Shown: piece after piece, positions 53,742 to 63,176 of the stretch
How the letters are laid out: each line of letters starts with the position of its first letter
Position numbering within the stretch: position 1 is the stretch's first letter
From: a virus
Direction: 5' to 3' (one strand)
IMG/VR virus record: IMGVR_UViG_3300009374_000001
Location: 1 to 64,000 of that record
DNA: 64,000 nt
Notes under the pieces: generated by a model
Databases searched by the model: none
What the model was told of the DNA's origin: nothing
The model's input: only the letters and a program-made list of their open reading frames with translations
Position numbers and translations under genes: made by a program

Positions 53742-56243
53742 ATGACAGTAATTGACGTTGGGCATTCATCAGAATTATTAATTGACTATTTTAATGGAGA
53801 TGAATTAGCAGCAAATACTTTTTTGAATAAATATGCACTTCGAGATGAAGATGGTAATTTACTAGAGCATCACCCAGATGAAATGCATATGAGACTTTCA
53901 AGAGAATTTGCAAGAATAGAACGAAAGTATAAAAACCCATATAGTAAAGATGAGATATATGATTTACTAAAAGACTTTAAGTATCTTGTACCACAAGGAA
54001 GTCCGATGTTTGGGATTGGTAATAAGCACCAAGTCATTTCATTGTCAAATTGCTTTGTGATTGGTAATGGTGCTGATTCTTATGGCGGTATTACAATGGT
54101 TGATGAAGAGCAGATACAGCTTATGAAACGAAGAGGTGGTGTAGGCCATGATCTTTCTCATATAAGACCTAATAAAACTAAAGTGCATAATTCTGCAATG
54201 ACCTCAACCGGTTTAAAGCCATTCATGCAGCGATTTTCAAATTCAACTAGAGAAGTTGCACAAGGAGGTCGAAGAGGAGCACTAATGCTCACGCTTGATA
54301 TTAGACATCCAGACGTTGAAAGTTTTATTGATGCAAAGATGAATAAGATTGACATAACTGGTGCTAATATTTCATTAAAATTAAGTGATGAATTCATGAG
54401 AGCTGTTGATGCTAATAAAACATTTAAGCTTCAATATCCAGTAGAATCTGAAAATCCGAAGATAGAACTTGATATTGACGCAAAGTCTTTATGGGATCAT
54501 ATTATCAATAATGTTTGGTCAAGCGCAGAACCTGGTATATTTTTCTGGGATAAAGTGCTAAGCGAGTCACCAGCAGATATGTATGCAGAAGAAGGCTTTA
54601 GAACTATCTCCAGCAATCCCTGCGGTGAGCTCCCTCTCTGTCCTTATGATTCTTGTAGACTTTTAGCTATAAATTTATCAAGTTATGTTGAAAACGAATT
54701 TACAGAAGATGCAAGTTTTGATTTTGATTTATTGGCAGAACACACAAAGATTGGTCAAAGACTTTTAGATGATATGATTGACTTAGAAATTGAAAAGATT
54801 AATGCAATTTTAAGAAAGATAAGTTCTGACCCTGAGAACAATAGTATTAAAAGAGTTGAAAGAGAACTTTGGCAAAAGATAAAAGAAAAGGCTATACAAG
54901 GAAGAAGAACTGGGTTAGGTGTAACTGCAGAAGGCGATATGCTTGCATATATGAATATGCAATATGGCTCAGATGAGGCAATAAAATTCTCAGAACAGGT
55001 TCATAAGTTAATAGCGGTTAGTTCATACGTAAGTTCTATAGAGCTTGCTAAAGAAAGAGGCTCATTTCCAATTTGGGATTATGACACAGAGAAAGAAAAT
55101 GATTTTCTTAAACGAATCGATATGAATTTATCTATGCAACAAAGAAAAGATTATAAAAGATATGGTAGGAGAAATATTGCAAACCTAACTCTTGCGCCTA
55201 CTGGTACTGTAAGCATGATGACTCAGACTACATCAGGGATTGAACCGGTATTTCTTATTCAATATACAAGAAGAAAGAAAGTAAACCCAAATGAAATTGC
55301 AACATCAGATTTTGTAGATGATCTAGGCGATGCATGGACAGAGCATACTGTATTTCATAATGGTTTTAAAAGATGGATGAATATAAATGGGATATTTGGT
55401 GAGCTTAATGATGAAGAGATAGAAAAATTTGTAAAAGAATCCCCATATTACAAAGCAACATCAAATGACATTAACTGGGTTCAAAAAGTTAAAATGCAAG
55501 GCGTAATACAAAAATGGATAGATCACTCAATTTCAGTTACAGTGAATGTACCACAAGATACTAAAAAGTCAACAGTAAATGAGGTTTATATGACTGCATG
55601 GAAAGCTGGATGTAAAGGTGTAACTTTATATAGAGAAGGGAGTAGAAGTGGTGTACTAATTGCAAAAGAAAAGAAAGAAGAAGAAAAGTTTGAAAAAATG
55701 GCAGCAGTTGAAAGACCTAAGACATTAGAGTGCGATATACACCACAGAATAGCAACGGGGGAGGCGTGGTTGGTTATTGTAGGAAAGTTATTGGATAAGC
55801 CTTATGAAATATTTGCATTTAGAAAATGGACAGAAGATGAAGAGTCTGAAGATAAATTTAATCTGCCACGTTATATCAAGCTAGGCAGACTTGAAAAGAG
55901 GTCTCATGGGAAATATGATTTAATTTGTGGTAAAAACGATAACTTCATCGTAAAGGATATTACAAACCTGTTTAAATCAGAGGAAGAAGAAGCATTAACA
56001 AGATTAATTTCATCTGCGCTTCGACATAGAATGGGCGTTGAATATATCGTCGATCAATTAAATAAAGTCCCATCGAATATTACAAGTTTTAGTAAAGTTG
56101 TTGCTAGAACGCTGAAACAATATATCACAGAAGATATAGAATTAATAAATAAAACATGTACAGAATGCGAAGATCCTGACGGACTAATTATTCAAGATGG
56201 ATGTTTAAGTTGCAAAAGTTGTGGTTTTAGTAAATGTGGATAA
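53742..56243 (+). CDS. nrdJ: Class II (cobalamin-dependent) ribonucleotide reductase
   Basis: The 833-residue protein has the class II RNR features: SLSNCFVIGN with the first redox cysteine, GGRRGALMLTLDIRHPDVES, NPCGELPLCPYDSC with the radical-site cysteine, APTGTVSMMTQTTSGIEPVF, and a C-terminal double CxxC (CTEC and SCKSCGFSKC) typical of NrdJ. It makes dNTPs from ribonucleotides using adenosylcobalamin, and needs no NrdB, which is absent here. It follows dUTPase. The phage relies on host cobalamin. Confidence 0.85.
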   Translation: MTVIDVGHSSELLIDYFNGDELAANTFLNKYALRDEDGNLLEHHPDEMHMRLSREFARIERKYKNPYSKDEIYDLLKDFKYLVPQGSPMFGIGNKHQVISLSNCFVIGNGADSYGGITMVDEEQIQLMKRRGGVGHDLSHIRPNKTKVHNSAMTSTGLKPFMQRFSNSTREVAQGGRRGALMLTLDIRHPDVESFIDAKMNKIDITGANISLKLSDEFMRAVDANKTFKLQYPVESENPKIELDIDAKSLWDHIINNVWSSAEPGIFFWDKVLSESPADMYAEEGFRTISSNPCGELPLCPYDSCRLLAINLSSYVENEFTEDASFDFDLLAEHTKIGQRLLDDMIDLEIEKINAILRKISSDPENNSIKRVERELWQKIKEKAIQGRRTGLGVTAEGDMLAYMNMQYGSDEAIKFSEQVHKLIAVSSYVSSIELAKERGSFPIWDYDTEKENDFLKRIDMNLSMQQRKDYKRYGRRNIANLTLAPTGTVSMMTQTTSGIEPVFLIQYTRRKKVNPNEIATSDFVDDLGDAWTEHTVFHNGFKRWMNINGIFGELNDEEIEKFVKESPYYKATSNDINWVQKVKMQGVIQKWIDHSISVTVNVPQDTKKSTVNEVYMTAWKAGCKGVTLYREGSRSGVLIAKEKKEEEKFEKMAAVERPKTLECDIHHRIATGEAWLVIVGKLLDKPYEIFAFRKWTEDEESEDKFNLPRYIKLGRLEKRSHGKYDLICGKNDNFIVKDITNLFKSEEEEALTRLISSALRHRMGVEYIVDQLNKVPSNITSFSKVVARTLKQYITEDIELINKTCTECEDPDGLIIQDGCLSCKSCGFSKCG

Positions 56244-56253
56244 AGGAATTTAA

Positions 56254-57657
56254 ATGCTATTAAGTATTGAGCAAGATGATAATAGATTAACTGTTTCGTA
56301 TTATGATAAAGAAGGTGAAACAGCATATAAGATATATGATTTAAATCAATTTAAAAATTGGTATGTTTGTCATGATGGTGATAGATATAAATCTGATATT
56401 TACACGAATTGGGATGGGAGACCTGTTAAACAAGCAAATGCAAAGTTTTTAAATAAACATAGTATTATTGATTTTTTGCAAACTCTGCCTCAAGAAGATA
56501 AAGACTTAATTTTTGCACACAATTATCCAAAGATGTATTTTATGGATATTGAAGTTGAAGTAACTGATGGCTTCCCAGAAGCAAAAAAAGCAGAAAATAG
56601 AATTATTACAGTTTCTATAGCAACGCCTGATAAAGAAATTATAATCTTAGGGTTAAAAGATCTTTCTCCTAATGAAATCACAAATATCGAAATTGATATA
56701 CATAATCATTTTCTTAAAGTTACAGATGATACTTGGAAATTAAAGTATATTAAGTTTAATTCTGAGTATGATATGGTATATACGCTATTGACTAAATATA
56801 TAAGTAAATTGCCCATTATATCTGGGTGGAATTTCATAAGCTACGATTGGACATATATTATTAATCGCTGCTATAGATTACAAATAAACCCAGATATTGC
56901 AAGCCCTTCATTAAAACTAGAAGGTGCTGATAACACGCCAATGCATGTTGGTATTGTAGATTATATGAGACTCTATCATCAGTATGATAGGACAGTAAAA
57001 GTTAAAGAATCATCAACTTTAGCGCATGTTTCGAATATAGTACTTGGTGTATCTAAAGTTAAAAACAATATGAATCTTAAATTACTATATGAGCAGAAAT
57101 ATGCTCAATATGTTTTTTACAATGCCGTTGATTCTATATTAGTTCATATGCTTGATCAAAAGCTCAAGCTAGCAGATGTGCTATATACAGTTGCAAGTAT
57201 GACTAAATCAACTTTATACAGAGCAAGTTCTCCTGTTACTATAACAGAAAGTCTTTTGCTACCGCTATTTAAGCAAAATAACAAGGTATTAGCAAGAGAT
57301 AATGCTGAAAAACAGAAAAAAATAAAGTACACTGGCGCGTACGTTAAAGCACCGAAGGTCGGGTTTCATAAGGGCGTTGCTTGTTTTGACTTTGCAAGTC
57401 TATATCCATCTATGATGAGACAATTTAACATATCTCCAGAAAATTTAAAAAATAAGGTGCCTCCAGTAGCTGTTGAAAAAACTAAAAATGAAAGTAATAT
57501 AGTAACTATTAATGGCTGCGTCTTTGATAAAGAAGACTCATATCTTAGAATGATTTTAACAGCTCTATATGCTAAGCGAAAAGAGTATAAGGGAAAAGCG
57601 TTTAACGCAAAGTTAAAAATGGAAAAAATAAAGAAACAATTAAAAGAAATTAAATAA
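56254..57657 (+). CDS. 43A: DNA polymerase gp43, part A: exonuclease and palm start
   Basis: The 467-residue part has the family B exonuclease motifs, Exo I FMDIEV (D98, E100), Exo II GWNFISYDW (191-199), Exo III YNAVDSILV (289-297), and polymerase motif A DFASLYPSMM (379-388). It ends in the fingers region (KRKEYKGKAFNAKLKMEKIK) after motif A and lacks motifs B and C. Those are in the gene at 58650. The two parts must pair to give a complete enzyme. An AAGGA site precedes the ATG. The stop is not a simple frameshift of one long frame, because two other genes lie between. Confidence 0.85.
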   Translation: MLLSIEQDDNRLTVSYYDKEGETAYKIYDLNQFKNWYVCHDGDRYKSDIYTNWDGRPVKQANAKFLNKHSIIDFLQTLPQEDKDLIFAHNYPKMYFMDIEVEVTDGFPEAKKAENRIITVSIATPDKEIIILGLKDLSPNEITNIEIDIHNHFLKVTDDTWKLKYIKFNSEYDMVYTLLTKYISKLPIISGWNFISYDWTYIINRCYRLQINPDIASPSLKLEGADNTPMHVGIVDYMRLYHQYDRTVKVKESSTLAHVSNIVLGVSKVKNNMNLKLLYEQKYAQYVFYNAVDSILVHMLDQKLKLADVLYTVASMTKSTLYRASSPVTITESLLLPLFKQNNKVLARDNAEKQKKIKYTGAYVKAPKVGFHKGVACFDFASLYPSMMRQFNISPENLKNKVPPVAVEKTKNESNIVTINGCVFDKEDSYLRMILTALYAKRKEYKGKAFNAKLKMEKIKKQLKEIK

Positions 57658-57676
57658 AATAAAACAAACACATAAT

Positions 57677-57853
57677 ATGAAAGCATATGAAAAGTTAGTA
57701 GAAACGCTACAGAACACTGATAAAGATGTTTACAAATTTTATGAAAAGGGCAATAGCTCAGCTGGAACTCGTATTCGTAAAGCAATGCAAGAAGTTAAAA
57801 GATTAGCACAAGAACTGCGTGTTGATATTCAAAATGTTAAAAATGCAAAATAA
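57677..57853 (+). CDS. Histone H1-like (Hc1-like) small DNA-binding protein
   Basis: The 58-residue protein, reading MKAYEKLVETLQNTDK then KFYEKGNSSAGTRIRKAMQE and RLAQELRVDIQNVKNAK, closely resembles the Hc1/histone H1-like proteins common in Bacteroidota, with the core FYEKGNxxAGTRxRK. It could bind phage or host DNA or modulate replication. It is too short for most automatic gene lists. The gene lies between the two halves of the DNA polymerase and before the clamp. The likeness supports a Bacteroidota host. Confidence 0.7.
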   Translation: MKAYEKLVETLQNTDKDVYKFYEKGNSSAGTRIRKAMQEVKRLAQELRVDIQNVKNAK

Positions 57854-57865
57854 AGAAAGTAATAA

Positions 57866-58633
57866 ATGTTAAATTTAAAAATAGACAAAATAAATGTAGC
57901 TCAACTTTCAGAATTCATCAGTTCTGTTATAAGCATCTCAGAGTTTGTGTATATGAGAATCATTGGTGATGAGCTAATATCAACTTGCTATTTGCCACAA
58001 AAAGATGCAGTAAAACAGCATAGAGCAAATCTGAATGATGTATTTACTTTCAGTAGTGACTTTAGTAAAATAGAATCTAAAGTTGTTAAAGTGGCGTTTT
58101 TTGATGGCATAAAAGTATTAAAAGCTTTATCGCATTTTTCTGGAAAAGAAATTTCTGGTATATTAACATTAAGCGAAGAAGATGAATCATATACAGGTTC
58201 ATCATTGATGCTGGTAAGTGATAATTTAACTATAGAACTTGCGTGCGCAGAACCCACGCTAGGTTTTACAGATATACCAGAAGATAAGCTAAATGGGATA
58301 TTATCCGCAAATAATTATAAGTTTAATTTTACATTAGAACATGAAATGATTAATAAACTTAAATCATTATTTAAGCTCGAATCAGATAAAGATACATTTA
58401 AAGTTCATTTAAAAGACAATAAAGTAAACATTATTGGCAATATGTATAATATTGCTGCTGCTGATGTAGATAGTTTGAATACGACCAGTGAATATGAAAC
58501 TACCCTTTACAAAAAGTATATTTCATTGTTAGGAAAATATAACTATAAAACGTCAGTATGTGAGAATAAACTAGTGTTTGAATCGCCAGATAAAAATACA
58601 ACATTAACTGTAGCAGTATGTGAAGAAAATTAA
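57866..58633 (+). CDS. 45: DNA polymerase sliding clamp (gp45-like)
   Basis: The 255-residue protein has the two-domain beta pattern of gp45 clamps: YMRIIGDELISTCYLPQKDA, VAFFDGIKVLKALSHFSGKE, and a second half FTLEHEMINKLKSLFKLESD then VNIIGNMYNIAAADVD. T4 gp45 is 228 residues. The clamp encircles DNA and holds the polymerase. Here the gene lies between the two polymerase parts. Its function is assigned by pattern and context; sequence identity of clamps is always low. Confidence 0.65.
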   Translation: MLNLKIDKINVAQLSEFISSVISISEFVYMRIIGDELISTCYLPQKDAVKQHRANLNDVFTFSSDFSKIESKVVKVAFFDGIKVLKALSHFSGKEISGILTLSEEDESYTGSSLMLVSDNLTIELACAEPTLGFTDIPEDKLNGILSANNYKFNFTLEHEMINKLKSLFKLESDKDTFKVHLKDNKVNIIGNMYNIAAADVDSLNTTSEYETTLYKKYISLLGKYNYKTSVCENKLVFESPDKNTTLTVAVCEEN

Positions 58634-58649
58634 GTCTTAGGGTTTATTA

Positions 58650-59795
58650 ATGAACTTAAATGACTTATCAAAAGAAGATCTAAAGCACCAATACGATATA
58701 GCAGAATCAGAATCTTTAAAATTTAGAAATTATGAACAAGCTGTAAAGTTAATTTTAAACTCAATGTATGGAGCTTTTGGCAATAACTATTTTCATTTTT
58801 TTAATATTGACTTAGCAGAAGCAATTACACTACAGTGCCAAGATGCAATATTGTATACTGAGGTTGCTATCAATAAATATTTTAATGATTTTTGGCATAA
58901 AGATAAGGAATTACATAAATTATTAGATATTGAAGTTACTGATTCAATTAAGGACGCCGTAGTTATATATATTGATACAGATTCTTGTTATGTTTCATTT
59001 GAAGAAGTTTATCAAAATGCAAATTATGATGGTGATGTAACAGAATTCATTAAAGACATATATGAATATAGATTAAAAAACTATATTAAAAATGTACTTT
59101 ATAAATATTCGGATAAATGGAACACTGATTCTTTTTTAAAGTTTGAATTAGAAACTATTGCATATTCTGCAATTTGGCTATCAAAAAAGAAATATATTCA
59201 AAACATTGCATGGGAAGATCCTGGCATTGATCATAACAAGTTAGAATTTATTAAAGCTACAGGTTTTGAAATTGTCCAATCATCAAGCCCTAGCTTTGTA
59301 AGAACTAAATTAAAAGAAGCTTTAATTTTAATGTTTAAAGATGATAATCCAAATTTAAGTGAACTTGTTTCATTTCTTAAAGATGTTAAGAAAGAATTTA
59401 AGTTAGCAAATATTGAAGAAATTAGCTTTAGTAAACGAGTCAATAACATTGAAAAATACATTATAGATGATTATTCACATTTTGAAGTTGCAAAATCTTG
59501 CCCAATAAATGTAAGAGCAGCAGGGTATTATAATTATCTTTTAAACAATTCAGAATATAAGAGTAAGTATCATAATATACCAAGTGGTGAAAAAGTTAGA
59601 ATATATTTTACAGATGACAATTTATCTAACGTATTTGCATTTATGCCTGATGAGCATCCGTATGAATTTGCACCTAACGTTGACTATGATTTGCAATTTG
59701 AAAAGTCAATATTAGATCCGCTGAACAGAGTTATTAAAGCAGTAGGTTTAAAGACTCTTAATTCGAACTTAATTTATGCAAAAACACTTTTTTAA
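58650..59795 (+). CDS. 43B: DNA polymerase gp43, part B: fingers end, palm and thumb
   Basis: The 381-residue part begins with a short helical lead and then has motif B KLILNSMYGAFGN (33-45) and motif C YIDTDSCYVSF (107-117) with catalytic aspartates. It continues through the palm and thumb, with KKKYIQNI near the KKxY site that contacts the primer. It lacks the exonuclease and motif A. A TTAGGG site precedes the ATG. The C-terminus ends AKTLF; no clear clamp-binding box (QxxLxxFF-like) is seen. It must pair with the gene at 56254. Confidence 0.85.
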   Translation: MNLNDLSKEDLKHQYDIAESESLKFRNYEQAVKLILNSMYGAFGNNYFHFFNIDLAEAITLQCQDAILYTEVAINKYFNDFWHKDKELHKLLDIEVTDSIKDAVVIYIDTDSCYVSFEEVYQNANYDGDVTEFIKDIYEYRLKNYIKNVLYKYSDKWNTDSFLKFELETIAYSAIWLSKKKYIQNIAWEDPGIDHNKLEFIKATGFEIVQSSSPSFVRTKLKEALILMFKDDNPNLSELVSFLKDVKKEFKLANIEEISFSKRVNNIEKYIIDDYSHFEVAKSCPINVRAAGYYNYLLNNSEYKSKYHNIPSGEKVRIYFTDDNLSNVFAFMPDEHPYEFAPNVDYDLQFEKSILDPLNRVIKAVGLKTLNSNLIYAKTLF

Positions 59796-59803
59796 GGAGA
59801 CTA

Positions 59804-59983
59804 TATGAAATTAACTTTGAAGACCAAAAACAAAATTTAGACTTAATGATGAATACTATTAAGTCCGTATATAAGGAATATACTAAAGTACCAATGAAAA
59901 AACTAGATGAGATATTAAAACATGATTTGCTATGGGACGCTGAAACTTGCAAATCAATGGGTCTTATCGATAAAATAATATAA
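59804..59983 (+). pseudogene. ClpP-like protease C-terminal remnant behind an 11-codon open frame
   Basis: An AAGGAG site leads to ATG 59804, but that frame stops after 11 codons at 59837-59839. The -1 frame runs open through to the TAA at 59981-59983 and reads MMNTIKSVYKEYTKVPMKKL (ATG at 59846), ending WDAETCKSMGLIDKII. That end matches the ClpP family C-terminus (AxxAxxxGLIDxII). No catalytic Ser or His remains. It could be a decayed clpP-like gene, or a short 45-residue gene starting at 59846. Phages sometimes carry ClpP-like prohead or host-type proteases. Confidence 0.5.
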
Positions 59984-59993
59984 GGATAAACTT

Positions 59994-61133
59994 ATGGCAA
60001 AATCAAAATTTTCATTTGATGATTTAAACGCTGAACTAGAAAAGTCATCAACGACATTTAGTTTAGGAACTAGAATGGATAAATCTACATTCGCAGATGT
60101 AACTGAATTTATAAATACAGGAAATTATGCACTAAACGCATGTCTTTCAGGTTCATTATTTAAGGGTTGGCCAAATAATAGAACTATGGCCATTGCAGGA
60201 CCAAGCGGTACTGGAAAAACATTTTTAGTATTAAATTCAATTAGAGAAGCAATCAGGATGGGCTATAACATTGTATTTTATGACTCTGAAGCTGCAGTGG
60301 ATAAAGAACTTATGGCTAAATTTAATATTGATACTACAAAAGTTCGATATGAACCAGTCGCGACAGTTCAAGAATTTAGAACAAAAATTACTGGGCTTAC
60401 AGATTTTGTGCAAAAGAGACTTCGTAAGAATGAAGATGTGCCGAAGTTAATGGTTATTTTGGATTCAGCTGGAAGTCTTGCAACAGATAAAGAAGTTGAT
60501 GATGCAATAACAGGTTCTAGCAAAGCTGATATGACAAGAGCAAAAGTACTAAAAAGCATATTTAGAATCATTACAGTAAGATTAGCAGAATGTAAAATAC
60601 CTATGATATTTACAAATCATACGTATATGACACAGAGCTTTATTAGCCAATCAGTTGCAGGCGGTGGAACAGGCCCTGAATATTCTGCTTCGATTATTTT
60701 ATTCTTGACAAAGGCACAGCTAAAAGAAAAAGATGTAAAAGCAGGAATTATTGTTACTGCAAAGCCAAACAAGAATAGATTTGCAAAACCTAACCCTATA
60801 AAATTTCATATTCATTATACTAAAGGGATGAATCCTTATGTCGGGCTTGAGCAGTATATTGATTGGAAAGATATTGGTATTGCCAAGGGAAAGATAGTAA
60901 AAGGCGAAAAGGTTTTAGTCAAAACAGCTAGGCAATGGATCTGTAAGCATCTTGATGAAACAGTTTCAAATGCAGATTTTTTTACAAGCAAAGTATTTAC
61001 ACAAGAAGTACTTGAAAAAATAAATGAAAAAATCCAGCTATTATTTAATTATGGTGATGTTGAAGATCATGAGACGACTGAAGATTTTTTAAGCCAAACT
61101 AAAGAAGTTGATGAAGAAGAAGCTAACGTTTAA
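59994..61133 (+). CDS. uvsX: UvsX-like RecA-type recombinase
   Basis: The 379-residue protein has Walker A GPSGTGKT (69-76) and a RecA-like core: FYDSEAAVDKELMAKF, then KLMVILDSAGSLATDKE as Walker B, and FTNHTYMTQSFISQS for DNA binding. The C-terminal acidic tail (DHETTEDFLSQTKEVDEEEA) resembles that of UvsX. It promotes strand exchange for recombination-dependent replication. T4 UvsX is 391 residues. An AAGGA site precedes it. The downstream gene starts inside its end. Confidence 0.85.
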   Translation: MAKSKFSFDDLNAELEKSSTTFSLGTRMDKSTFADVTEFINTGNYALNACLSGSLFKGWPNNRTMAIAGPSGTGKTFLVLNSIREAIRMGYNIVFYDSEAAVDKELMAKFNIDTTKVRYEPVATVQEFRTKITGLTDFVQKRLRKNEDVPKLMVILDSAGSLATDKEVDDAITGSSKADMTRAKVLKSIFRIITVRLAECKIPMIFTNHTYMTQSFISQSVAGGGTGPEYSASIILFLTKAQLKEKDVKAGIIVTAKPNKNRFAKPNPIKFHIHYTKGMNPYVGLEQYIDWKDIGIAKGKIVKGEKVLVKTARQWICKHLDETVSNADFFTSKVFTQEVLEKINEKIQLLFNYGDVEDHETTEDFLSQTKEVDEEEANV

Positions 61134-61422
61134 TAGAGATAAATTCAAAATTAAACACATATTAGGTATTGAGAAAGAATTAGATTCATGGCCAGATGCA
61201 AATGATTTAATTTATATACTCATTAAAAAGAAGCATGATCATATTAGATGGAACGGGAGTATGAGCTTCTCAGATATTAAAATTAAACACTCATATATTA
61301 GAGGCTTTGATGATAAAGTTGATGTAGCAATTGAAGATCTTATAAAACAAGGGATAATTAAACTAGTAAGCGAAACAGAGGATAAGAAACAATATATGAT
61401 AATTAAAAACCCATTCGAATAA
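61111..61422 (+). CDS. Small protein between uvsX and gp41, winged-helix-like end
   Basis: I place the start at ATG 61111, within the uvsX end, rather than the in-frame TTG at 61108. The 103-residue product is basic at the start (KKKLTFNRDKFKIKHIL) and ends with EDLIKQGIIKLVSETEDKKQ and YMIIKNPF, which has the recognition helix and wing spacing of a winged-helix domain. It abuts the gp41 ATG (TAATG). A DNA-binding helper of the recombination or helicase complex is possible. Confidence 0.6.
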   Translation: MKKKLTFNRDKFKIKHILGIEKELDSWPDANDLIYILIKKKHDHIRWNGSMSFSDIKIKHSYIRGFDDKVDVAIEDLIKQGIIKLVSETEDKKQYMIIKNPFE

Positions 61423-62762
61423 TGAATATATCACAAGATTTTGAAAAAGTATTTTATGCACTATCGTTAGAAAGACCTAAGTATTTAAATAAAATACAAG
61501 CAGGATTCTATGCGAGCAAAGAACTTGATATTATGTCAATGCTTGCTAAGAAATTTTATGAAAGATTTAAAGAGACTCCGTCTTCAAGTCAAATGAAGTT
61601 GCTTGTTCAAAATAGTAAGCAGGCAAAGAATAGAATTAAAGATAATATCATTGACTTAGTATATAATGTTGAATTAAGTGAATATGACAATGAATGGCTA
61701 GAATCAACAGCAGAAGGTTGGATACGCTGGCGTAATTTTGATAGAACGTTGATAGATACAGTTGAGTACATTAAGACTACTGAGATTACTCCAGAAACTG
61801 TAGAAAGCATTATTACTAAAGCAAAAATCTTAATTAATGATAGAAATGCTATATCATTTACTTCTGATATCGGATTAGATTTTTTTAATTTTGACAATCA
61901 TAATCAAAAGAGCGAAGAAAAAATTGCAAGTCATTATGACTTTGTTAATCAAGCGCTTGGCGGTGGTTTTGATAAAAAGAGTCTTATTGTTTATGCAGGA
62001 GAGCAGAGCATTGGTAAGTCCATATTTCTTGCAAACGATGCAGGGAATTTCATGAGAATGGGTCATAACGTTGCAGTTATAACTCTAGAGATGTCAGATC
62101 ATAAATTCGTAAAGCGAATAGGTGCTAACGTGCTAGATATAACAATGGCAGAATATGATACAAAGTCAAAAAACAAAAAATATATGAAACGGCGTCTTGA
62201 TAGAGTTACAGTAGGGTTAGTTCCTCCTGGAGAATTGTATATTAAACAATTCCCTACTTCACAAGCTACAGTTAATGACCTTGAACTTCATCTTACAGAA
62301 ATTGAAGAAAATAAAGGAATTAAATTATCCGTAATTGTTATAGATTATATTAACATTCTTGCAAATTATCGAAATACAAATTCTGAAAATACTTATATGA
62401 AGATTAAACAAATTGCAGAAGATTTAAGAGCAATGGCTGTAAGAAATGATTGGCTAATTATTACAGCAACGCAGATTAATAGATCTGGCTGGGACAGCTC
62501 AGAGATTTCAATGGGAGTTATTGCAGAATCAGCAGGCCTTGCTCACACAGCAGACGCAGTATTTGGTATTATACAAAATGATGAAATGCATGCTGATAAT
62601 ACATACTGGTTAAAACTTTTAAAAGTCAGAGATGGTGAGGGAAAGGGTTTAAAATTCAAGCTAGATATAGATTATTCGCACATGAGAATAACTGAAACTA
62701 CACAGACGAGTACCAGCAGTATATTCACAAAACAAATGACAGATGATGAAAAAACGAGATAA
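61422..62762 (+). CDS. 41: DnaB-family replicative helicase (gp41-like)
   Basis: The 446-residue protein has Walker A GEQSIGKS (193-200), Walker B SVIVIDYINIL, and a DnaB-type H4 segment TATQINRSGWDSSEIS, with an N-terminal helical domain of about 150 residues. This unwinds duplex ahead of the polymerase and works with the primase at 39199. T4 gp41 is 475 residues. It overlaps the next gene by 20 bases. Confidence 0.85.
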   Translation: MNISQDFEKVFYALSLERPKYLNKIQAGFYASKELDIMSMLAKKFYERFKETPSSSQMKLLVQNSKQAKNRIKDNIIDLVYNVELSEYDNEWLESTAEGWIRWRNFDRTLIDTVEYIKTTEITPETVESIITKAKILINDRNAISFTSDIGLDFFNFDNHNQKSEEKIASHYDFVNQALGGGFDKKSLIVYAGEQSIGKSIFLANDAGNFMRMGHNVAVITLEMSDHKFVKRIGANVLDITMAEYDTKSKNKKYMKRRLDRVTVGLVPPGELYIKQFPTSQATVNDLELHLTEIEENKGIKLSVIVIDYINILANYRNTNSENTYMKIKQIAEDLRAMAVRNDWLIITATQINRSGWDSSEISMGVIAESAGLAHTADAVFGIIQNDEMHADNTYWLKLLKVRDGEGKGLKFKLDIDYSHMRITETTQTSTSSIFTKQMTDDEKTR

Positions 62763-63174
62763 AATATTTAATAATACATTCTGGGAAAAGAGCTTAGATA
62801 CTTCAAAACCAATATTATTTACACTTAAGAGTGCATGTAACGCTGAAGAAGTTTCAAGATTAGAGAATCTTGAAATTGAAATTCATGAAATCGTTAAAGC
62901 TTTAAAAAATCCAATATACCTCAAAAAAGATGATAATAATAAATATGTTAAACTTAATAAAGAAGCAATTAATGAAATTTATGGGATAGCACTAGATAGT
63001 CTAAGTAATAATTATAAGAAAGTAGAATTATATGCTGGCGTTTCAAATTATTTTAATATTACACATACGAAATTTTATAACTCATTGTCTAATAAGTATA
63101 AAGAAGATTTAATAGATGAATTAGATAAAAGCACTAACGCATTAAAAAGAATGGGGATACATAAGCTATTTTAA
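62743..63174 (+). CDS. Unrecognised 143-residue protein between gp41 and gp47
   Basis: The ATGATG start overlaps the gp41 end. The protein is helical and charged (NLEIEIHEIVKALKNPIYLK) with a C-terminal coiled-coil-like segment. No motif is recognised. Between the helicase and SbcD-type nuclease, a replication-associated role would fit, but it is not shown. Confidence 0.65.
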   Translation: MMKKRDKIFNNTFWEKSLDTSKPILFTLKSACNAEEVSRLENLEIEIHEIVKALKNPIYLKKDDNNKYVKLNKEAINEIYGIALDSLSNNYKKVELYAGVSNYFNITHTKFYNSLSNKYKEDLIDELDKSTNALKRMGIHKLF

Positions 63175-63176
63175 AT

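Noticed and set aside
58650-59795. C-terminal clamp-binding box of polymerase part B
   Set aside because: The end AKTLF lacks the spacing of a known clamp-binding motif.
59804-59860. Programmed -1 frameshift joining the 11-codon frame to the ClpP-like frame
   Set aside because: The A-rich run is preceded by C in the zero frame, so it is not a proper X XXY YYZ slippery site, and no downstream hairpin is evident. A remnant or short ORF is simpler.
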